A stretch of 64,000 nt of DNA from Setomelanomma holmii (Eukaryota; Ascomycota; Dothideomycetes; Pleosporales; Phaeosphaeriaceae), in NCBI GenBank assembly GCA_010015745.1, contig ML978159.1, positions 62,001-126,000 on the forward strand, in the 5' to 3' direction. The notes beneath the pieces were generated by a model, which saw nothing but the letters and a program-made list of their open reading frames with translations, ran no database searches and had not been told where the DNA came from. How positions within the stretch are numbered: position 1 is the first letter of the stretch; each line of letters begins with the position of its first letter. Both the position numbers and the translations under genes were made by a program. Of this stretch, positions 32,486-43,763 are shown in pieces.

Positions 32486-33612
32486 ATGGGCCAAAAATTC
32501 TCTTCCTTCTGGAACCAATCTTTCTTCATCGCACCACCTACCTTCACAGACAAACACCTCCCCGACCAAGCCGGCAAAGTCTGCCTCCCTCCCTATCCAT
32601 TCTTGTCCTTGCCCATCATTAACCCATCCCAGGTACACATCATAAGTGGCGGCTACGCCGGCATAGGCTACCACCTCTCACGGCTGCTCTTCTCTAAAAA
32701 CGCCATCCTCTATCTCTTCGGGCGCTCAGAGTCCAAAGCCCTCTCCGCCATTGCGCGCCTCAAAGCCGCCTTCCCCGCCTCCACCGGCCGCGTAGAATTC
32801 ATATACCTCGATCTCGCGGACTTGAACAGCGTGAAACCCGCTGTTGACAAGTTTCTGGCGAAAGAGAAGAGGTTAGATGTCCTAGTGAATAATGCTGCAA
32901 TCATGGTTCCGCCAGATGGGAGCAAGAGTGTCCAAGGGTACGATTTACAAACCGCGACGAATGTATATGGGCCGTTTTTGTTCACGCTCTTGCTGCATCC
33001 GTTGCTCGCAGTGACCGCGGAGAAGGCGGAGACGGGGACGGTAAGGATCGTTTGGTGCGCAAGCCATGCACCTGATTTGTTTGGGCCGCCGGGTGGGGTT
33101 ACGTTTGTGCCTAACACCGTCATCAATAATGACGGGAAGAGAAAGGGACAAGGGAAGGAGAGGGGAATGATCCAGGAGGATTTCAAAGGCGGCCCGAGTT
33201 ATGCGCAGAGTAAAGCTGCGGATATCATTCTAGCGACTGAGACAGCGAAGCGCTGGGGCGTTGATGGTATCATATCTACGTCTTTGAATCCGGGCAATCT
33301 GAGGACTGAACTTGTACGCGATCGGAGTTGGTTGGAGAAGTGGGTCGCGGGGTGGTTGAATCATCCTGCTGAAAAGGGTGCGTGGACGGAATTGTATGCT
33401 GGTAAGTGGCCTGACTCTCGCTGGGAAAGGGTGAGGGGTACTAATGTTTTGTAGGATGGAGTCCGGATATCACGCCGCAAATGAACGGATGCTATATCAT
33501 TCCGTGGGGTAGGGTGGGAAAATATAATGAGGGGTTGGAGAAGGCTGTACAAGAGGGCAAGGGAGAGAACTTGTGGGAGGTGTGTGAGGATATTGTTGGG
33601 GAGTACATGTGA
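32486..33612 (+). CDS. classical short-chain dehydrogenase/reductase (retinol-dehydrogenase-like)
   Basis: Exons 32486-32578, 32633-33401 and 33455-33612 give 339 aa. The cofactor motif G37-G-Y-A-G-I-G43 follows directly once intron 1 is removed (AGK|VHIISGGYAGIG). NNAA and the catalytic Y221-A-Q-S-K225 are present, and PGNLRTEL follows the active site. Fungal relatives use NADP(H) on lipids, retinoid-like or polyketide substrates; the substrate here is unknown. Intron 1 is 54 nt, a multiple of three and without a stop, so retention would give a longer protein that breaks the first beta strand. I infer the intron from the Rossmann pattern and the GT...CCCAG sites. Confidence 0.9.
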
Positions 33613-33830
33613 CTAGATGGTTGCATCGGGTTGGTGCGTAACGTTCAGATTTATAGTTCCCTTGTAGCAAGAGAGAGTGATGACCATCATTTAAATCTGG
33701 AATATCAGAGCTTCCATCTCGACGCTTCCTTCACGACAGACTCCCAGGTCCTCGACCTACGACGATTCATTCTAGGCAGCTGATGCTGCTTGCGAGATAT
33801 CGTGTAGATCCAACGATCATCCCCACGACT

Positions 33831-34719
33831 CTACACATTGACGCTAACACTATAGCTATTCACATTCAACGTTGCTGGGCCACCCGTAAACGGTTCAGTT
33901 CCCTGCTGCAAAACTACAACTATCGTCAGCCACACATCGCACACACCAAACGACACATCACTTACCAATCAAATTCTGGCTCCCCGCTGGAAACCCCTGA
34001 TTCTGCTGCAAATAGTTGAAAAACACCTTGATATCTGTGTTGAACGACGTGTACCAAGCCGTCCCTTGCGGCAAGAAACTAAACACCTTCATCGACCCAT
34101 TGGGTCCAGAGTACAGGTCCCAGGCGTACCCGGCGAGCGTGACGGATGCGATTTTGGACCCGATGGGGTAGACGCCGCCGATGCGTGCGAGCCTGGAGGA
34201 GCGTTAGTAGTCTTGAAGACTAGGATGGAGATCAGAGCGAAGGTACCAGATCATGAGTTCGTAGTCGCCGCTACTGGTGTCGTGATTCGGATCTTGCGCC
34301 GTGAAAATATCGTAAGCAACGTCCGCACGAACGTTACTTGGTGCATCGCATGTCCACTGGATACTGGTGGGTATGCTTTCGATGTTGCTAATGAGCAGGC
34401 CCTTGGCGAATTGCTTTCCTGCGTTCACAAAGCTCTTGACATTATCGTCGCCTCCTTGCCAGGTCCAGGTTGTGTGCCATTTGACACCTGAGCTGGACGT
34501 GCTGTCAACGTAGGTGCATTGGGATCCAGACGTAGCGGCGCTCTGACCCCAGAGATTGTTGTTAAACGCGTAGTCGTTGACGGCGTAGTAGGCGTATTGC
34601 GAACAGAGGGATGCTGCTTGGCGGCGGACGGGTGTCACTAGGGCGGCGACTGGAGTTCCCACTGGGCTAGCAGCGGCGATGGTCAGGAGACTAGCCACGA
34701 ATGTAGTAGAGAGAAGCAT
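33831..34719 (-). CDS. GH12 endoglucanase/xyloglucanase, secreted
   Basis: Exons 34719-34247, 34192-33966 and 33913-33831 give 260 aa. A signal peptide covers about residues 1-19. The mature part opens with LCSQYAYYAVNDYAFNNNLW, the GH12 start. The nucleophile is E154 in YELMIW, whose last codon is split by intron 1, and the acid/base is E240 in GTEPFTG just after intron 2. GSKIASVTLAGYAWDLYSGP is the family core. GH12 enzymes cut beta-1,4-glucan or xyloglucan with retention of configuration and act on plant cell walls. The frame upstream to 34737 starts with GTG; the ATG at 34719 opens the signal peptide. Confidence 0.95.
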
Positions 34720-36122
34720 CCTGAATGGTGAAGTCACTGGTATAGATTATAATGCAGTGCTCTAGTATGCTGCTCCCCTTCGCCCATTCTTCAAACCTTT
34801 ATACCATCTTGAACCATACCTTTGATCTTCATCTTCTGGACCCATTTCCTTTGAAGTAAACATCTGATACTGCCGAGTCGTAGTGCCGACTTGCTATTCG
34901 AGCATGTTTCTGCAGTCTATCCTCAAGCAGTTTGGCTGCCTGCATCCGCAGAGCTTCAACGTCACAGCTAGACGATCAACTCTGAGAGAATGTGAGCATG
35001 TGGTATTGTCGACCTCAGTCTTGGGTTACATGCAACTGCTTCTAGTCTCGGACGAAGGAGTTACTTCGACCAAGCGACCAATAAGTGTGAGGTGTTTTGG
35101 CATTTCGTGCATGCTTAGCGTAGTTTTCATTGCCGGTGGCTGCACCTACCCCGGATTTCGTTGGCCTTTGCGGAGATCACCCTGGTCGATTGGGTTCATC
35201 GCCATACAGTTACCTGGTGATCGTCTCACATGCGAAGTAGGGTCCACTCATAGCTGGGAAGGGTGGTCGCAACCAGGTCCGAAGTTCCGAAGATGTAATG
35301 CGATTTGTCTTCGCGCTAGCTTTCGTTGCTTCAAAGTAAGGAGCGCTTGAGGCGCTCCGAGGAGAATAAATCTTCTTAGCAAGAATGGCCGTTCGTGATT
35401 TCTGATTGGAGACATATCGGAGCCGCACAGTCGGTTGAATGTCGCAATATGGGCATCAATTGTTGGCATTTCATAGGTGCCTCCGAGAAGAACCGGACTT
35501 TCTGATGTCCGTGATGTCGGAGTGTTTTCAAGTTGTTCACTGCTTTATTTGAGTTCTGGAAGGATGATCTGATGGTAGGTTGACTGAATTTGGCCTGAGC
35601 CCCAGATGCATGAGGTCATTCTTACAGTTTGAGAAGAGACCGACTGGGTACTGAAGGTTGAGCAGATTTTGAACGTCGTCCCGGATGCACTTCCATCTAC
35701 AGAACCACAAACGCAATGGAAGTGGCGCGCTGCAAGAGCGTTTGTCGGACAAGTTGTGCATGATCGTTCTCCATGGCCAAATCGCTGAAAGTAGGTGAGG
35801 CAACTAGGATGAGACTAGGCGAGCAGATTCTCAGCTGCTCATATCGTGTAACCACCCGAATGACGGTTAGAAGCGGTTTACTCCATTACCAGGGCCTCTT
35901 TCTTTTGGGAGCCCTAATCACAGCCTCAAGCAGGTGCAGAAGGACTGCGATCTCCCACGGCGCGTGGTCAAGATATCCAGAAACGTCGTTCATCCGCCAA
36001 GGGTATATCGTCACCATTCCGCTCAGAGTTCCAGTTTGTTGCTCGTCCCAAGCCTCTTGACAATCATCTCTACAGCCCGTGTTCGGTATTCGAGCCTTGA
36101 TGAAGTCTTCTCTTTTACTTCC
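34720..36122. other. 1.4-kb gene-free region
   Basis: Upstream of the GH12 gene and downstream of VPS25. A 155-aa plus-strand frame (34883-35350) has no recognisable domain and I do not call it. No repeats or RNA genes seen. Confidence 0.5.
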
Positions 36123-36743
36123 TCAGAAGAACTTCACACCCTCGCTCCCCTCACTCCCAAAGATCTGCGCCTTTCCCCTCTTAACACAAACCGCCAAGCT
36201 CTTCTGCAACAAGTCCATATCCATACTCCAAAACTCCTCCTTTCGTGACGCATCGCCCTCCACAATCTCATACAGCGTCAGCACCGTGCCCTTTTGTCCT
36301 GTCCGCTCGACCCACTCCTCCAGTGCCGCAGCCCACTCTTCTGGCCGGCGCCAGTATATCCAGACCTTACCGCCATCTTCCTCGCCGGCCTTTTGTTTGC
36401 CCCTTCCGATGAATTCGGCGCGATTGTCGCCTTCGGAGGTGCTCATGTATGACAAGATGGCTTTCGCATCGCGGAGATTGAGGCGGCGGTTGAGCGAGGC
36501 GTTGTAAAATAGAGGTGTGTTGAGGGTATCGATGATGGAGAGACTGAATATGCGATTGTATCGGCAGTACGACTGGATGAGCGAAGACCACGAGGATAGT
36601 TGTGAGGAGCGGGTGGACGCGACTGGTTGGAGAGTGAAGAAGGGTGGGAAGGAGTAGTGGGGCGGAAATCGAAAGCCTGTTTGGGTAGGCGCGAGTGCAG
36701 ACGTCTGATTGAAGTTACTGGGAAGGGGCGCAGTAGTCGCCAT
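36123..36743 (-). CDS. VPS25: ESCRT-II subunit Vps25
   Basis: A single-exon 206-aa frame from the ATG at 36743; the longer frame begins with TTG. The family signature FRFPPHYSFPPFFTLQP is followed by TRSSQLSSWSSLIQSYCRYN and PLFYNASLNRRL. The second winged-helix part contains VWIYWRRPEEWAAALEEWV. Vps25 caps both arms of the Y-shaped ESCRT-II complex and recruits ESCRT-III (Vps20) on endosomes, for multivesicular body sorting. Length fits the family. A lysine/glycine-rich loop near residue 125 is a small insertion. Confidence 0.95.
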   Translation of the reverse strand: MATTAPLPSNFNQTSALAPTQTGFRFPPHYSFPPFFTLQPVASTRSSQLSSWSSLIQSYCRYNRIFSLSIIDTLNTPLFYNASLNRRLNLRDAKAILSYMSTSEGDNRAEFIGRGKQKAGEEDGGKVWIYWRRPEEWAAALEEWVERTGQKGTVLTLYEIVEGDASRKEEFWSMDMDLLQKSLAVCVKRGKAQIFGSEGSEGVKFF

Positions 36744-37179
36744 TGCGTGCGGCCGTTGGCGAAGTGTTGTAGGGAGCAAAGCAGGCTGCAGGGCGAGGTA
36801 TGCTTGTGGTGCTTGGGGATGCGCGGGGAACTCTGAACGTCATTCGCTGCTTGGCAGTTTAAAGTCTACACCCACTTATTGAGCGCGCCCTTCACGAGCA
36901 TATTACGGGATTCCAATTGGCATAATGATGTAGAAGCACAGATCTTTATTCCACCTGCTACGGGTTCTAAGAAGTTTCAAGACTTTGTGTGTCCCAACAC
37001 TGATGATTCAGTGCCACCGCTATCAGATGCAATAATACCAATATGGCTATGCCGCTCGCCTCCAAAGAAGTCAAGCAGATGAGCACCAGTGTCGTCCAAA
37101 GAACCGCCTGTACGCCACTCGCAACCCGTTGCCCGTTCAGTAACACCTATCGCTCTACCCATCATCAGCCTCGTTTCGC
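36744..37179. other. intergenic
   Basis: Promoter of VPS25 and 3' flank of the BRCT gene. Nothing else recognised. Confidence 0.6.
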
Positions 37180-39881
37180 TCATGACTTCATAGCTTTGAC
37201 AACATCTTCACTTAGTTCCCACTCGTCCTTCCAATGCACGTACTGCGACATAGCCACGATCAGGAGCCACTCTGTCTTGACAATGCGCGGCACCATGTCT
37301 TCTCGCGCTGCCAATTCGCGGAACTTTGCCCAGTTACTGAACTCCCTCTTGTCTGGATCCGAGATCAGATAGAGCACATTGCCGTCGTCTTCCGTCTGAT
37401 TCTGAGATTCTTCTGATGACGAGTTCTTCGAGCGCTTCGAAGCGGTGATGGAGGTTGTTCGACCTTTCCACTTTGCGCATTTGCCGCCATTGGCTTCAAT
37501 GATGTCCTTGTAGGTCGCAAATCCGCCGGCTACATTTTCCGTGCAGAATATGGTCCAGTCTTTGAGAAGACGGTGTTTGTTCTGATTTGCGCGAGCCACA
37601 GCTTCATACATACGAAAGCCATTTGCTTCCTCGAAATCCTTGACGTCTAATGCGTGCTTTTCGGGTGATGGCAGCTTGTTGTTCTTGACGGCATAGTCCA
37701 GATACGTTGTAGAAACAAGCGCTGGCGCACAGGCAAGTGCTGCGACGAATTTCTTGGTTCGAACTGGATGTGGAGCACAGAGAAGATCGACCTTCTTGAA
37801 ATCGTCGGTGATAAACAAACCGAGTTCGCGAAGTCGACCTTTTTCCTTGGAGGCCTTCTCGTCGTTGTTGGCCCAGCGCTCGTCTTTGGACACTAGCATT
37901 CGGAATTTGATCGGCGCAAGCTTGTCCTTCTTCGCTTTCTTGTTCTTTGCCGGCGCCTCTGTGACCTCCTCTTCCGTGTCTTCATCATCTTCCACTTCAT
38001 CGATCGATCGTTTGCTTGCCAATGAGTCGCGTTCCTTGGACGTCTTGGCCTGCTCTTCGGTCTCGTCGTCCGCTCGCCGCCGACCTCCATGTATGACACC
38101 ACCCTTACGTTTCATCTCTTTCTCGAACCTGGCAATATCTGGTGCCGCATCGTGTAGCTTTGACAGTGCTCGATCCTTCGCTCCTCGACTGCCAGGTGTG
38201 TAGTTTTCTTTCTCTTCAAGATGTCGAGCTGGCAGCGGAGTCTTCACCTCACCAGCTGACTTTGTCCGCTTCGCCTTTTCCGCGACAGGTGAGCTTCGAC
38301 CTGGGGCATCACTGTTGATTCTGCTGGCAGGTACGCTGGAAGCTGGGACGTTTGGCTGCGGCACTGCCTTTACAGCCTTGGTAGGCTTGCGGGCCTTCGA
38401 GAAGAACATCTTCTCTACAGCATCCCGATCGAGTTCGGTCTGTCCTAGAACCTCTCCGAGATTGGTTCGGGGTGGAAAGTATGTGTACCGGTTGTCTGTG
38501 GTGGGCATTTGCTTGCATTTGGCATAGCTCTCTTCCAGCCACAGGTGGTTGAGGACCATTACGCCCCACTCGGCGGCGGCTTCACATTTCTCGCTATTCT
38601 TGTGAGCAGTTACAAGATGTGTGTTGTCCTGCTTGAATGTCTTCGTGAATTCTGCCCCTGTCGCCTTGACCAGGTTCTCAAGGTACACTCGCGCTTCTCC
38701 TGTATAGCTTGATATGCTAATCTTGTACCCTTCGAACCCAGGAATGCCGCTTTGTGGCCGTGGGTAATGCATCATTCGCCGCATCGGATTCGTCCAGACA
38801 TTGTGCGTTATCAGGTAGTACAGCCAGCTGAGATTGCCCACATCTTTCTCGTCCTGAGATGCCTTGATGTAGTCCGGTCCTTCACGATATGTGCAGACAT
38901 AGATATCTGCCTTCTCCACTTTCGCGACAACATCGCCACCTCCAGCCTTGATCATGCCAGTGATAACGCCTCTCAGCTTGGTGCTGATGTTCAAGTCTTC
39001 CCCGAGTTTGACATTCTTCCCTGCAAACGCCTTGATCGCGCGTGGGGGCTCGAGATGGGCCGCAGGAGCGGGAGGGATGGGATCGTTGATTGGGTCGGGG
39101 CTCGTAGCGTCTCGTATCTGTTGGCTTGTTCGCGCAGCGGGTATCGGTGCAGTATCTGTAGATTCGACGAGGATTTCAGGATCTGGTAAGGTGTATGGGC
39201 GCTCAGATATGCGGCGACCAACTTTCAAACAATCATCAAACCTGTATGTGTCAGTAGAGCCCTCTACATTATGCCCTCAACAGTCAACGTACCAGTGTGG
39301 CAGCACGATCATAAGCTGTAAGCGCTTGCTAATGGCTAGCTGACATCGCTCTTCGCTCAGATCAAGCGCAATCAGATGGGTGACCAGCTTTGAGAGGCTA
39401 GGGGCAATCTGTCCGCCCATAGCCAACACTCCACCCTCGATAGCCTCTTTGTCGCCAGACGGAATGTCGCCGCAACATATAACTACGTCGCTCATGAAGA
39501 GCGCAGGATCTGGGCTGTATGTTCGCGGATTCTTCAGCTTATTGACGTTGAGCGACGCCGATATCCAAGCCGGCCTCACAACGTGTATCATTAGATCCAA
39601 TGCGCGGTAGTAGTCGGGGAAATCTGAGGTCTCGGAGACGATGTAGGTGATCTCTTCGAGCCGATCTATGCGTCCCACGGAGGGGTCAAATGGTATGAGA
39701 GTTCCGCGCTCAGCGCCGATTTGTTCGCGCAACTATTCTAGGCGTTAAATTTAGGTCAATACATTCTCGACGCGTCGCATACCTTGCTAAGTTGGTCTTT
39801 TGAGATGCCATTGGGAATTATTGTGAAGCTGTGTTCCTCGAACAAGTCTTGTGAAGCCTCCAGCATGGTTGTGTCCTCCAT
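37180..39881 (-). CDS. Rtt107/Brc1-type multi-BRCT DNA-damage protein
   Basis: Exons 39881-39783, 39732-39293 and 39241-37180 give 866 aa. Several BRCT domains are visible: two in the first 300 residues (ending WISASLNVNKL and LPHWFDDCLKVG), two more around 240-430 (LSWLYYLITHNVW; EWGVMVLNHLWLEESYAKC) and a C-terminal pair from about 620 (LALACAPALVSTTYLDYAVK; PRIVKTEWLLIVAMSQ). A charged Ser/Lys/Glu linker with a basic KNKKAKKDK-like signal separates the sets. Rtt107 (yeast) and Brc1 (fission yeast) bind gamma-H2A and scaffold repair at stalled forks; six BRCTs and about 870 aa match. Nuclear. Confidence 0.9.
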
Positions 39882-40412
39882 AGTTGCATGTGGGTGGAGA
39901 GTTGTGGGCGGTGTGGGGTGGAAGTGCGTTGATATCGTAAGGCGCGAAGACGCGCATGCATCATCGCGTCGTCGCGCTTTCCCGAGCCGCGTTCCAGGTG
40001 TTCACGTGATGCTGCCCCATTCTATTCTGCTCACCCTCCTCAGGGCCCCGCTTACCCCGGATTGAAATAGGTCTGTCCATGGCTGTTCTCTGACGTTACT
40101 TTTGCGATGCTCGTTTGTATATGTCAGAAAGTGTAACGTCCAGCATCGCGTCCAGCGGCACAATGTGTGTGGAGTACCGTTGTATGAAGCCGTGGACCTC
40201 GGCAAGGATCTCCAGAGGGAACGGTAATTCATCACGACTCCATCGCCAGGAACACCAAATATCTGCAGGACTTGCGCGTTCCAATATTTTTTCATCTTTG
40301 TATTACGTTCCGATATAGACATCAGGGCTCTCTGCACAACCTACACATTTCTTTTGTCGCAGTCGCAAGATTCCCAAGGCTTTGGAGCACCTGCTGTCAA
40401 ACCGCGCTATCA
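39882..40412. other. divergent intergenic region
   Basis: 531 bp between the BRCT gene and the SKL hydrolase gene, which are transcribed away from each other. Contains both promoters. Confidence 0.6.
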
Positions 40413-41754
40413 ATGTCGTCTCAATATTTTCGGATAGAGGAACATAAGATAGACGCATCACACATTCGTGGCTTTCCCAGAGCAACGTCCACAACTCAGG
40501 AAGAAGTTGTGCACCTTGCAGTAAAGCAATACACACCACTTAACAACACGTCGCCCAAGCCTGGAGACATTACCATTATCGCTGCACACGCAAATGGGTT
40601 CCCAAAAGAGCTGTATGAACCACTATGGGACGAGCTGCTGAAAACACGCGGACAGCACAGTTTCGGGATACGGGGCATCTGGATTGCAGACGTGGTCCAC
40701 CAAGGGTGGAGTAGTGTGCTGAACGAGGACAAGCTGGGCAACGACCGTACGTACAGCATTTCGCATTGTCCATTGTTTTACACTAAACGTTACAGCTGCA
40801 TGGCTTGACCACAGTCGGGACCTCCTGCATATGGTGAATGTATTCCGGGACCAGATGCCACGCCCTCTCATTGGCTTAGGCCACAGCATGGGAGGCTGCC
40901 AACTCGCGAATCTTGCCCTGCTCCATCCACGACTCTTTGAGACGCTGATTCTGGTCGATCCTGTCATCCAAGGCAAGGTCTCTTTGCTCGGCAACGTCTC
41001 ACCAGCAGCTGCGTCCGCTAGGCGGCGCGAGCGTTGGCCGTCACGTGAAGCTGCCCTGACAAGCTTCAAGAAGAGCAAGTTCTATCAAACCTGGGACCCG
41101 CGCGTCCTGGATCGCTGGGTCCAATATGGACTTCGCGATGTCCCTACAAAGCTCTTCCCAGATACGAAAGCGCCAGAAGTAACATTGACAACTACCAAGC
41201 ACCAGGAAGTCATGACGTTCTTGCGGCCTAATTTCGCAGCACGACCAGGTGACACTGAAGTCTCCTCTGCAGAATACACTAAGACGAATCCAAAGTACAA
41301 TCGCAGAACACATCCAGACATCACTCCAGCCGAGACACCTCAAGCTCCATTCTACCGCGGCGAAAGCACAATCGTCTTCAACCAGCTTCCCCATCTGCGT
41401 CCCTCAGTCTTCTACATCTTCGGCTCATTATCCTTCCTGACCGACGACAAGAGCATCAAAGAGAAAATGCAACTCACCGGATCCGGTGTTGGCGGAAGCG
41501 GCGGACGCGCAGAAGGCCGTGTAGCGAGCGTCATGGTGCAAGATGCGGGACACTTGATACCCATGGAGAAGGTGGAAGAGAGCGCTGATCATATTGCGAA
41601 GTGGGTGCAGAAAGAGATGGTTAGGTACAGGGAGTGGGAGAAAAAAACGGAAGAGGAGTGGGGTGGCATGAAGGGTCTGGAGAGAAGTGTGTTGAGTGAG
41701 AGGTTTGTGGAGGAGTTGCAGACGATTATGAAGCCGACGCAGTCTAAACTATAG
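40413..41754 (+). CDS. alpha/beta hydrolase with peroxisomal SKL signal
   Basis: Exons 40413-40746 and 40796-41754 give 430 aa. The N-terminal strand (ITIIAAHANGFPKELYEPLW) carries the HANGFPKE oxyanion region, the nucleophile elbow is G-H-S142-M-G-G, and the catalytic His is in VQDAGHLIPMEK. The protein ends in SKL, a canonical type-1 peroxisomal targeting signal. Filamentous-fungal relatives include the peroxisomal Akt2-type hydrolases known from Alternaria toxin clusters, but most are not toxin genes and no cluster partners are present here. The substrate is unknown, probably an acyl or CoA-linked compound. The ATG at 40413 was chosen because MSSQYFRIEEHKI opens the conserved part. Confidence 0.92.
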
Positions 41755-41834
41755 GCTAAGGAGTTGTAACTATAGCTGGATCTGAACTGCATGTAATGCC
41801 ATCGATCTTTTTCGCGCCTTTCCAATATCTGCTC

Positions 41835-42919
41835 TTATGATTTGTGTACCACGGGCTTAGGCGTCCTAATCTGTGGGCTTGGCAGGGTCTCGGGTACATG
41901 ATATCTCTCGTCGCTGAGCATCTCCCATAGCGCATCCACGAACTTGAAGTCGAAACCGACACAGCTTGTAGAAGCCCATTGTACAGCACTGAAGCATAGA
42001 CATGATAGCAAAATGTTCGATCATATCTACCCATTTCATTCCCAGCGTGTCGAGTTCGGTACTCTATCTCAAAAGCAAGAGCTCATGACACTGCTCAATC
42101 AAGTAGTGTAAGTTGCTGAATCGTGCCATCCTCCGCCATTCGGTGCGTGTCATCTTCAGACTTGATTGTTGGCACAAACTCCTCGATCCGTTCACATGTG
42201 CGGCTCAAGAACCCCCTTGATGCAGTCACTAAGCTCTTGACCGTTACACCTTCCTGGCCTCTCAACACTGCACGATCATGTCGACCCGAGTTCTCCCATA
42301 TGACTGGAGAGAAACCTCTCTAGCTGCCGGGACACATACCAGCATTCTCTCCCAGCTCTCATGATCATGACAGCCGCTTTGATATTTTCGTGTAGCTTTT
42401 CTACAGAGGACATGAAGCTGGTGCAGACTCCAACGAATCGAAAAAGAATCGTTGGTCATCATCTTCGTCGTCCAAATCACCGGAGGCCCATTAATGAACG
42501 AGGTCGAAATATCGATGGGGCTTAGCAGCGATTGGATGAAGCTGGTAGCTCTGTGGAATTGGCCCTCGCTTTCGACGTAGGGATTTTGTATAGTAAACTT
42601 GCGGAAGGTTTCGATCTTCACGACGGAGAATGCTGCCGATGGCCCTGATGCTGAGGCTGAGCCACGCAGATGATGCACTTCTTTTCGATCCCAGGAACAT
42701 AGCTTCGGTTACGCTTGAGCTCTCTCCAGGGAGCCAGTCACACCACGCCAGGTGAACGCGTTTACAACGCAGCAGATCTGGGAGCGAGAGGCGTTCGAAC
42801 ATTTTCCATCGCAATTCCGCGGGAAGGCGCTTGATCATAGGTCCAACCATAGCCAAGTCTTTATCATCGGCGTCCACTCCCTCCCATGTCCTCTTCTGTC
42901 TCTTGGTTGGTGGTTCCAT
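41835..42919 (-). pseudogene. F-box gene with frameshifts
   Basis: The ATG at 42919 starts MEPPTKRQKRTW, then an F-box (IKRLPAELRWKMFERLSLPD) and CKRVHLAWCDWLPGE. After about 42685 this frame loses sense, while another resumes (NPYVESEGQFHRATSFIQSL; FINGPPVIWTT; SGCHDHESWERMLVC). Removing one A from the AAAA run at 42682-42685 (minus strand) would rejoin them. Past 42300 a third frame continues (GVTVKSLVTASRGFLSR), and a coding-like end (GFDFKFVDALWEML) follows a possible TTCAG acceptor near 41975 and stops at 41835. It is either a decayed F-box gene or one with uncorrected indels. F-box proteins act as SCF ubiquitin-ligase adaptors. Confidence 0.6.
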
Positions 42920-43228
42920 CGTAGTGACTACTGTTCCTTCGAATGCTCGTTGACAAAAAGTCTTTCAAGATTGTCAGATACTGACAACAAACGCGATTGT
43001 CGCAATCTGGACTCATCCAGAACATGCACAGCTTATCCACATCGCACTTGTAGTAGTATTCCGCCCGATATGCACTCGCGTTTCTGCGAACCTGATCCTA
43101 CACGCCTTAGAAATGCTTATGATCCCAACGCCATACGCTCGGAAGTCCCATCCTTTCCTACAATCCACGCTCTTTTCCACCAACTCCTCTTATTCCTTAT
43201 CCACCCTTCAAGGCATGATGCAGCGAAA
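42920..43228. other. intergenic
   Basis: Upstream of the F-box gene and downstream of APQ12. Pyrimidine-rich on the plus strand; no gene supported. Confidence 0.55.
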
Positions 43229-43763
43229 CTACCGCCATCCCCATCCTCCTCTCCTCTGCCCTTGCTCCGCCTTCGCCCTAATCCTACCCTCATTCACCTG
43301 CTGAAACCTCTTAACCTCCCCACTATACTTCTCATACTCTCCCGACCAATACTCCACCAAGCCCCCAACATCATCCACAAATCCATCCACGCCACGATTC
43401 CACACCCACAATCCCAGTAGCACGATCGCGCCCCAAAATACGAGCCGGAAGGCCATCTTCACCCAGAACATTACCGCCCGGTACATCATGTCGAGCACCT
43501 TAAGAGAGATAAAGAAGAGCGCGAGAAGGAGGAGGATGGTGGCGATGTCGGGCTGCGTTATTGCGCGCGTGAGGAGCGGTGTCAGGTGGGTTTGGAGGGT
43601 CCGTGAGATGCCGAGGGTGGTTGTGAGGAGGGTGAGGAGAGGGGATGCGATGGATGGGGGGAGGAGGCGTGGGAGGAGGGACGCGTAGTCTGTGGTGGTG
43701 TTAGCTACGTTGCATCAAGCTGGAAGATTTGGGGGAGACATGTGTACCTTGTATGAAGTCCAT
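43229..43763 (-). CDS. APQ12: Apq12-family nuclear envelope/ER membrane protein
   Basis: Exons 43763-43748 (only 16 nt) and 43689-43229 give 158 aa. Two hydrophobic segments are visible: residues about 55-72 (ATILLLLALFFISLKVLDMM) and about 83-98 (MAFRLVFWGAIVLLGLWVW). An amphipathic region with conserved Trp/Tyr (YWSGEYEKYSGEVKRFQQ) follows, and the tail is basic. Apq12 acts in nuclear pore assembly and membrane-fluidity control in yeast. The tiny first exon (MDFIQ) makes the gene easy to mis-start; the DYAS junction restores the family N-terminus. Confidence 0.88.

Noticed and set aside
34883..35350. 155-aa plus-strand frame
   Set aside because: No recognisable family and odd Cys/Arg-rich composition; kept only as a remark.
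40413..41754. Toxin-biosynthesis cluster around the SKL hydrolase
   Set aside because: No polyketide or peptide synthase or other cluster enzymes nearby; the family is broader than toxin genes.
42752..43420. 222-aa plus-strand frame
   Set aside because: Pyrimidine-rich antisense of the F-box 5' end and APQ12 3' end; low-complexity product.
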